DNA from: JAVKSL01 sp039583695
Lineage (GTDB): Bacteria; Actinomycetota; Acidimicrobiia; Acidimicrobiales; JAJPHD01
Length of the DNA: 19,631 nucleotides
NCBI GenBank assembly: GCA_039583695.1
Contig: JAVKSL010000054.1
Location: 1 to 19,631 of the forward strand
Reading direction: 5' to 3'
The position numbers and the translations under genes are program-made. How positions within the stretch are numbered: position 1 is the first letter of the stretch; the number at the start of each line of letters is the position of its first letter. Positions 14,612 through 19,631 of this stretch are shown piece after piece. The notes under the pieces were generated by a model. The model was not told the DNA's origin. It did no database searches and saw nothing but the letters and a program-made list of their open reading frames with translations.

Positions 14612-14662
14612 GCTGGCTGCCAGCATACCCGCGGAGGGCTGCTCAAGGTGTCAAGCCCTCCG
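14612..14662. promoter_or_regulatory. Palindromes overlapping a candidate desaturase promoter
   Basis: GCTGGC-t-GCCAGC (14612-14624) is a perfect palindrome with a one-base centre. CGGAGGGCT (14632-14640) is a perfect inverted repeat of AGCCCTCCG (14654-14662). On the minus strand TTGACA (14654-14649) and TATGCT (14627-14622) could be -35 and -10 boxes, but their 21-bp spacing is too long. Both palindromes touch these boxes, as operators do. A third palindrome, CCGGC-tcg-GCCGG, lies at 14569-14581. The rest of the 313-bp gap 14525-14837 holds a TAGGAT box (14756-14761) and the leader hairpin below. Confidence 0.35.
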
Positions 14663-14790
14663 ATCCTCGCCTCCCAGGACTTGCAAGGTCATATGTCCGA
14701 TACCCACCCCACCGGGTGACAAACCGCGTCGGTACGGGGCCGGTGTCGTGGGTGTTAGGATGATGGCCAGAGTGGGCAAGACGATGACAG

Positions 14791-14819
14791 GAGCCAGTCG
14801 GCAGTAGCGCCGTTGGCTC
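14791..14819 (+). promoter_or_regulatory. Stem-loop just upstream of a strong ribosome site
   Basis: GAGCCA (14791-14796) plus CGGC (14799-14802) pairs with GCCG (14809-14812) plus TGGCTC (14814-14819), leaving a small internal loop and a 6-nt hairpin loop. The ribosome site AGGGAGGT (14823-14830) follows after 3 nt and lies 7 nt before ATG 14838. The hairpin could protect the leader or tune translation. Confidence 0.4.
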
Positions 14820-14837
14820 ACAAGGGAGGTCATTGGG

Positions 14838-15368
14838 ATGGCAATAAAGACACGCTCGAGTGGCCGGGTGGCCAACGCCGACTGGTCAGGCACATCGCCC
14901 AGCACGGGGGCTTCCACCGCCAAAGGTGGGCAGGTGGCCAGGCGCTCCGCAGGTGTCGGGCTTGCGGTCATTGGCGTCCTGGCCATCCTGGATGGCGCCT
15001 GGGGTGGGATTGTTCCCTATCTGGGTCCGACCTTCGGCTACAGCTCCAACGGGATCGCGTCGTTCCAGTGGACTTTGATGCATGCGTTGCTCTATCTCGT
15101 GCCGGGTGCGGTGGCGGTGTTCGCTGGTTTCTGCCTCCTGACCCTCAGAGGGTCCGGTGCCCTGTTTGGCTTGTTGCTGGCCGCGTGCGGCGCCTGGTTC
15201 ATCCTCGGCGTTGTCGTCTGGCCGATCCTGCACGAGCCTGGAGTAGGCGTGTTCACCTCGGCGCCTCCCACCGCCAACTTCATCAACCTGCTGGGCTACA
15301 ACCTCGGGCCCGGGATAGTGCTGGCGCTCCTGGGTGGGATGTCGCTCACGGCGGGACGGCGCGCTTGA
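14838..15368 (+). CDS. Uncharacterised four-helix membrane protein
   Basis: I do not recognise a named family; the pattern is like small actinobacterial DUF membrane proteins. The 176 residues start with a polar Ser/Thr-rich stretch of about 34. Four hydrophobic segments follow: GVGLAVIGVLAILDGAWGGI, MHALLYLVPGAVAVFAGFCL, GALFGLLLAACGAWFILGVV and NLLGYNLGPGIVLALLGGMS. A conserved-looking loop between the third and fourth holds WPILHEPGVGVF. The start is well supported by the strong ribosome site AGGGAGGT. The STAS gene begins 28 bp after the stop, so the two are probably cotranscribed, but I cannot say whether this protein takes part in the signalling module. Confidence 0.75.
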   Translation: MAIKTRSSGRVANADWSGTSPSTGASTAKGGQVARRSAGVGLAVIGVLAILDGAWGGIVPYLGPTFGYSSNGIASFQWTLMHALLYLVPGAVAVFAGFCLLTLRGSGALFGLLLAACGAWFILGVVVWPILHEPGVGVFTSAPPTANFINLLGYNLGPGIVLALLGGMSLTAGRRA

Positions 15369-15396
15369 GGGCGTCGGCGCAGCCGGGTCCACAACC

Positions 15397-15738
15397 ATGA
15401 ACGTCGAGCTGGTCGAGGGGGGGCTGGACCCGGCCATCGTGGTGGTCTCGGGCGAGGTGGATCTCCACAGCTCCTCCCGGCTGAGTGAAGCCCTGGATGC
15501 CTTGGCGCTCGCGGGAGCGTGGAAGGTCGTGGTGGATCTCCAAGGCGTTGATTTCATCGATTCGAGCGGCTTGCGGGTCCTGCTGACCGCGCGGCGTCGG
15601 ATGGAGCCAGACGGAGGCACCTTGAGCCTTGTTTGCACCCAGCCTCGCATCCTGAAGGTCCTCGAGATCACGGGCCTGCTCTCGGCATTCTCGATCCACA
15701 GTTCCCTCGACGAGGCCAGGCAGGCTTTCGCCGGGTAG
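15397..15738 (+). CDS. STAS-domain anti-sigma factor antagonist
   Basis: The 113-residue protein is a single STAS domain like SpoIIAA, RsbV and BldG. Such proteins bind an anti-sigma kinase when unphosphorylated and so free a sigma factor; the kinase switches them off by serine phosphorylation. Here VVVSGEVDLHSSSRLSEAL forms the first strands. The phosphorylation loop is VDFIDSSGLRVLL, with S56 the expected target by analogy to RsbV S56 and SpoIIAA S58. The end, ILKVLEITGLLSAFSIHSSLDEA, is typical. The ATG at 15397 is chosen; the frame is open upstream only through the previous gene. The PP2C phosphatase 74 bp downstream is the natural candidate to dephosphorylate it. Confidence 0.9.
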   Translation: MNVELVEGGLDPAIVVVSGEVDLHSSSRLSEALDALALAGAWKVVVDLQGVDFIDSSGLRVLLTARRRMEPDGGTLSLVCTQPRILKVLEITGLLSAFSIHSSLDEARQAFAG

Positions 15739-15777
15739 GGCAACAACACCCCAACCTCGGGCCCTCCTCGGGCCGGT

Positions 15778-15805
15778 TGCGCTTTCGCTGCTCCCCTACG
15801 ATACT
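15778..15805 (+). promoter_or_regulatory. Candidate promoter of the SpoIIE-type phosphatase gene
   Basis: TTGCGC (15778-15783) and GATACT (15800-15805) are 16 bp apart. GATACT ends 7 nt before ATG 15813, so a separate leaderless transcript of the phosphatase is possible besides readthrough from the STAS gene. A GGAG at 15806-15809 is only 3 nt from the ATG, tight for a ribosome site. Confidence 0.35.
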
Positions 15806-15812
15806 GGAGCCC

Positions 15813-18677
15813 ATGGATTCAGCCGAGAGGCTGGCCTTCCTCCACCGGGCCATCGAGGACTTGGCGATCGACCTGGATGATCCGCGGCAGGTGCTGGACA
15901 GTGTGGCCGCCCTCGCAGTCCCCGCTATCGCCGATGCCTGCTGGGTCGACCTATTGCTTCCCAACCGCAAGATGCAGCGGATTGCGGTTGCGGGGCTTCC
16001 AGAGTTGGCCGAGCCGGTGGGTATCGACAGGTCCTTCGAGCTGGTCAAGGCGCCGCTGATCGAAGCCGTCGTGGACTCAGCCAAGCGTCTGGTGCTGACA
16101 GACCTACGGGGTGATCGGGTGAGCTGTGTGGGCATGTCTGAGGCGATCGGTGCGCGCGCGCACCTGGGCGTGCTGCTGTGCAAGGGGACCCGGGTTCTCG
16201 GTGTGATGTCCCTCCTTTACATCGAGTCGGCGCGTCACCCCGGCGATCACGAGCTGGCCGCCGCAGACGACCTGGCCAGGTTGGGCGAGAGGGCCCTGCT
16301 ATCGGCCCAGAGGACCCAGCGCTTCCGACGCCTCAAGGACAACGCCGCCGCCCTGTCTCGCACGCTGACACGCTCGGAGGTGGCTGAATCAGTGGTCGCC
16401 GAGCTCTTCATGGCGGCTGAGGCGAGCTCCGTACGACTCGTTGTGGTCGACGATACCGCGGAGCTCAGCATCCGCTTGATGGTCAGTGCGGGTGATCCCG
16501 GAAGCTCCCCCGACCATGATGTGGAGGTTCCGAGCCCGCTGGCCTCACTGATCGCCGAGGTGGCAACCACGGGGCGCCCAGCAGCCTTCTCCTCGCCGGA
16601 GGAACGGCGGGATCGGTGGCCTGACTGCCTGGGTACCGACCCTTTGACGGACCCCACTGCCGCCCTGGCAGCCTTTCCGATCACTTGGGCAAACGGCGCC
16701 CACGCGGTGGTCGTGTTCGCCTATTCTCAGGCGCGGATGCTCGATCGCGACGAGCTGGACTATCTGTCCGAGCTTGCGGCGCACTGTGGACCGGCGCTGG
16801 AGCGCGCGGACGCTTTTGAGGCTCAGCTGGACCTGGTTCGTCGCCTGCACGTCCTGGCTGCGGCGGGCGAGGCGCTGGACGGACCCCTGGATCTGACCAG
16901 CACCGTCGAGCGGATAGCGGCGATCCTGGCCCAGGAGCTTGGTGATTGGTGCTGTGTTCACCTTCGCTCCGGTCAGGAGCTGGACCTGGTCGCCCTGGCA
17001 CATCGCGATCAGAATCGGCAAACCGAGCTGAGCCAGTCGATCGAGCTGATTCGGGCGACCCTTGAAGATCGTCATGGAGCAGGGGCGGCGGTCCGGGAGA
17101 ACCGGGTAGATGCCTTCGAGGACCTGACCGAGGCGATGGATCCTGAGTCCGACGTCACCAATGAGCACGTGGCCGCTCTACGGGCGCTCCACCTGGATCG
17201 CTGTAGTGCCATCTCGGTACCCTTGCGCCGCGCGGGTACGGCCTTGGGGGCGCTCAGCGTGGTGTGGGAACGACCTCGTGCCTGGCGGCTCGAGGAGATG
17301 GCCCTGGTCGAAGAGGTGGGGCGGCGGGTGACACTGGCGCTGATGGCGGCGTGGGAGCTGGCGGAGCGTCGAGCTGCGGAGGCCAATCTGGCCGTGTTCG
17401 CCTCTCACGCGACGCGCCTCGCACTGGTCACATCGCGGCTTTCCGAGGCGACGACGGTGGAAGAGGTTGGCCGGCTCATCCTGGTGGACTTGATCGGGTC
17501 TCTCGGCGCCTCAGGCGGCGCGCTCAGCATCGTCACGCCCACTGGGGAGTTCCGGCACGTGCGCACTGAAGGTTATGGGGACGCAACAGGAGTCGACTGG
17601 CCGGCGAGCGAGGTCAAGGCTCCGACGCTTCGCAAGATTGCCCTTCGCGCTCGGCGCCCAGTGATCTTGACCTCAGCAGACGACCTAAGGGCTGAGCTGC
17701 CCCGTCGAGAAGCCGAGGCGCTCGTTGCCCTGGCTGGTGAGGTGGTCTGGGTGACACTGCCCCTGATTTCGGGAACCTCGCCGCTGGGGACCCTGGTCCT
17801 TGCCTTCGCGCACGGGCACAGGTTCGACGGGGCCGAGCAGGATCACCTCTGCGCCGTGGCCGCGGAGGTGACCCACGCGCTGGACCGGGCGCTGCGCTAC
17901 CAGCTGCAGCACGAGGTCGCTGATACCCTCCAGCGCGCTTTGCTGCCGCGGTCCCTGCCGAGTGTGGCTGGCCTGGCCACGGCAGCAATCTACCTGCCGG
18001 CCAGCGACGATTTTCTGGTGGGTGGGGACTGGTACGACGTCTTGACGCTGCCCGGGGGCCGGGTCGCGCTGGTGGTCGGCGACGTAGCCGGGCACGACCT
18101 TGCCGCTGCCGGGGTCATGGGACACGTCAAGTCCCAGCTCCAGGCCTGCCTGTATGAGAGCCCAAGTCCGGCAGACGCCCTTGGCTCCCTGGATGCGCTC
18201 ATGTGCAGATACGGTGAAGACGCTATGGCCACCATTGCGTGTGCAGTGTGGAACCCGGCCGTGGCGTCAATCACGCTGGCCCTCGCCGGACATCCTCCGC
18301 CCCTGCTCATCCAGCCGCGCATGGGGGCCAAGCCGGCTGTGGCACGCTTCATCGGCCCCCAGCCCGGGCTGCCCTGTGGCGCCGGGATGAGGGAGGGCCA
18401 TTACGAGGAGCTGACCGTGGAGCTCGCTCCTGGCACCGGCCTTCTCGCGTATACCGACGGGCTGGTGGAGACGAGGGACCTTCCACTCGGCGAGCGCCTC
18501 GACGCCCTTCGGACGGCCCTGGAGGCACGCTTGGCGACCGCCCAGCTGGCGGGTCAGCCCCGCGATCCCGACCGCTTTGTCGAGGCGATTGCGCAGGGAG
18601 CAGTGGCCGACCTCCTGGGCGAGCGAGAGCGCCATGACGACGTGGTCGTGCTGGCAGCCTTGCGCACCCAGCAATGA
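15813..18677 (+). CDS. Four-GAF SpoIIE-type PP2C serine phosphatase
   Basis: This large cytoplasmic sensor phosphatase probably dephosphorylates an anti-sigma antagonist, the neighbouring STAS protein being the obvious candidate. The 954 residues hold four GAF-like regions (about 20-168, 176-339, 341-527 and 530-695), joined by helical linkers such as WELAERRAAEANLAVF. A SpoIIE/RsbU-type PP2C domain follows (about 697-954). The catalytic domain is intact. LQHEVADTLQRALLPRSLP opens it. GGDWYD (737-742), VGDVAGHD (755-762), YTDGLVE (D882) and HDDVVVLA (D942, D943) carry the metal-binding acids. Ligands of the GAF regions cannot be told. No membrane span or HATPase kinase domain is present, unlike some actinobacterial fusions. 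The start is ATG 15813; upstream sequence in frame overlaps the STAS gene in another frame. Confidence 0.92.
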   Translation: MDSAERLAFLHRAIEDLAIDLDDPRQVLDSVAALAVPAIADACWVDLLLPNRKMQRIAVAGLPELAEPVGIDRSFELVKAPLIEAVVDSAKRLVLTDLRGDRVSCVGMSEAIGARAHLGVLLCKGTRVLGVMSLLYIESARHPGDHELAAADDLARLGERALLSAQRTQRFRRLKDNAAALSRTLTRSEVAESVVAELFMAAEASSVRLVVVDDTAELSIRLMVSAGDPGSSPDHDVEVPSPLASLIAEVATTGRPAAFSSPEERRDRWPDCLGTDPLTDPTAALAAFPITWANGAHAVVVFAYSQARMLDRDELDYLSELAAHCGPALERADAFEAQLDLVRRLHVLAAAGEALDGPLDLTSTVERIAAILAQELGDWCCVHLRSGQELDLVALAHRDQNRQTELSQSIELIRATLEDRHGAGAAVRENRVDAFEDLTEAMDPESDVTNEHVAALRALHLDRCSAISVPLRRAGTALGALSVVWERPRAWRLEEMALVEEVGRRVTLALMAAWELAERRAAEANLAVFASHATRLALVTSRLSEATTVEEVGRLILVDLIGSLGASGGALSIVTPTGEFRHVRTEGYGDATGVDWPASEVKAPTLRKIALRARRPVILTSADDLRAELPRREAEALVALAGEVVWVTLPLISGTSPLGTLVLAFAHGHRFDGAEQDHLCAVAAEVTHALDRALRYQLQHEVADTLQRALLPRSLPSVAGLATAAIYLPASDDFLVGGDWYDVLTLPGGRVALVVGDVAGHDLAAAGVMGHVKSQLQACLYESPSPADALGSLDALMCRYGEDAMATIACAVWNPAVASITLALAGHPPPLLIQPRMGAKPAVARFIGPQPGLPCGAGMREGHYEELTVELAPGTGLLAYTDGLVETRDLPLGERLDALRTALEARLATAQLAGQPRDPDRFVEAIAQGAVADLLGERERHDDVVVLAALRTQQ

Positions 18678-18702
18678 AGCCGCGTCGCCCTAGCTGCATC
18701 TG

Positions 18703-19551
18703 ATGTCAACCCAGGTGGAGACCGCCTTCGAGCGGACTGTAGACGAGGGGGTGGAGCGGCTGCGCCGGAGCGCTCCGGTGCTGCTCGCGACTGGTACCGT
18801 TGGTGGACTGGACGTGGGCCTTGGCGTGTTCGCCCTGCTCCTGGTGCATCACCTGACCGGCAGCGTCGGGTTGGCGGCGCTGGCCTTCAGCATCGGCTTT
18901 CTCGCGTTGACGCTCGCCAACAGCGAGCTGTTCACCGAGAACTTCCTGATCCCCGTATCGTCGGTCGTGGCCGGAAAGACCCGGCTACGGGCCATCGGGC
19001 GCCTGTGGACGGGAAGCCTGGTGGGCAACCTGGCCGGTGGCTGGGTGGTGATGGCTGTCGTGGTGACGGGCTTCCCCCAGCTCGACGTGCTGGCCAGGAG
19101 CACGGCAGCTCACTACGTGCACGCTGGGATCGGGTTGCCCTCGTTCTGCACGGCGATCCTGGGCGGCATGGTCATCACGCTGATGACCTGGATGCAGCAC
19201 AGCACCGAGTCGGTGCCGGCGCAGCTGGCGGCGGCGGTGGCCTCGGCGTTCCTGCTGGCGGCTGGCTCTTTGAACCATGTCATCGTGATGTCTCTGGAGT
19301 GCTTTGCCGCCTTGCAGGCGGGGGCGCCGTTCGGTTATCTCACCTGGGCTCAGCTGGCCGGCTGGGCGTTGCTCGGGAACCTGGGTGGGGGACTGGCGCT
19401 GGTGACTGTGCTTCGCCTGGTGCAGGTCGGCGGGGAGAAGCTGCGTGCCGAGCGCGATCGCCCCGAGGACCAGGCCCGGCCGAGTGATCCGGCGGAGCTG
19501 GCGGACAACTGCGGAGTGGTGGAGCGCCTTGCCGACGAGGGCGAGCTTTAG
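18703..19551 (+). CDS. Formate/nitrite transporter (FNT) family protein, YfdC-like
   Basis: FNT proteins are pentameric channels for small monovalent anions such as formate and nitrite. The 282 residues give six hydrophobic segments between a charged N-terminus and an acidic C-terminal tail of about 40 residues. The second segment region reads LTLANSELFTENFLIPVSSVV and the fifth LAAGSLNHVIVMSLECFAAL; these resemble the YfdC subgroup rather than FocA or NirC, as far as I recall. The central histidine of FocA may correspond to H214-like NHVIVMS, but the exact alignment is not certain. The substrate is therefore open. ATG 18703 lies 25 bp after the phosphatase stop, with no strong ribosome site. 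It is probably cotranscribed with the phosphatase, though a functional tie is not evident. Confidence 0.85.
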   Translation: MSTQVETAFERTVDEGVERLRRSAPVLLATGTVGGLDVGLGVFALLLVHHLTGSVGLAALAFSIGFLALTLANSELFTENFLIPVSSVVAGKTRLRAIGRLWTGSLVGNLAGGWVVMAVVVTGFPQLDVLARSTAAHYVHAGIGLPSFCTAILGGMVITLMTWMQHSTESVPAQLAAAVASAFLLAAGSLNHVIVMSLECFAALQAGAPFGYLTWAQLAGWALLGNLGGGLALVTVLRLVQVGGEKLRAERDRPEDQARPSDPAELADNCGVVERLADEGEL

Positions 19552-19607
19552 CTTAGTGGTCCGGGTCGTAAATTCGATTACGTATCTTCGAGGCCCGTGC
19601 ACTACGG

Positions 19608-19627
19608 CCCGTCAGGCCGCCTGCGGG
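19608..19627 (+). terminator. Stem-loop after the FNT gene, possible terminator
   Basis: CCCG (19608-19611) plus CAGG (19613-19616) pairs with CCTG (19620-19623) plus CGGG (19624-19627), with one bulged T and a 3-nt loop. The window ends 4 nt later, so a T-run cannot be checked. No gene is seen in 19552-19631. Confidence 0.35.
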
Positions 19628-19631
19628 TAGT

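Overview
The window is high-GC DNA from an actinobacterium (Actinomycetota). The gene order tatA/B-tatC-helY is the one known from Mycobacterium. The acidic protein ending in a C-x2-C/C-x2-C ribbon is of the actinobacterial DUF4193 type. Several genes have a TAnnnT box 6-8 nt before the start codon, as expected for leaderless actinobacterial transcripts. An unknown protein at 9764-11215 (minus) resembles, from memory only, proteins of the class Acidimicrobiia, so that class is my best but unproven guess. I see no rRNA, tRNA, insertion sequence, phage gene or CRISPR array. Apart from one short AT-richer stretch, the window looks like ordinary chromosome.

Layout. (1) 96-3664: Tat export genes and, overlapping by 4 bp, a Ski2-like DEVH helicase (HelY). 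(2) 3776-5437: a long double-domain ThyX-like protein whose flavin/dUMP signature is degraded. (3) 5433-5653: a degenerate 18-bp tandem array, G/T-rich and AT-richer than its surroundings, leading into a secreted LysM-lytic transglycosylase (5717-6433). (4) 6445-8341, minus: a YihY/BrkB membrane protein behind a membrane-anchored TrkA-C protein. (5) 8342-8784: a 443-bp gene-free stretch with five inverted repeats, perhaps a structured leader of the DUF4193-type gene (8785-9318), followed by a GNAT acetyltransferase (9347-9817). (6) 9764-11215, minus: a conserved-looking unknown protein, divergent from a PAP2/Aur1-like phosphatase gene (11267-12151), a 64-residue ORF and an AI-2E-type transporter (to 13554). 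(7) 13595-14524, minus: an acyl-CoA delta-9-type desaturase with a palindrome-rich upstream region. (8) 14838-19551: a four-helix membrane protein, a STAS anti-sigma antagonist, a four-GAF SpoIIE-type PP2C phosphatase and a formate/nitrite transporter-family protein.

Working together. The Tat genes and HelY form a coupled operon. The STAS protein and phosphatase make two of the three parts of a partner-switching module; the anti-sigma kinase is not in the window. Many remaining genes concern the envelope: wall hydrolase, PAP2 lipid enzyme, desaturase and several transport-type membrane proteins.

The best candidates for something undescribed are the 18-bp array at 5433-5653, the multi-hairpin leader at 8391-8680, the degenerate double ThyX protein and the 483-residue unknown protein. 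None is proven to be a new system.
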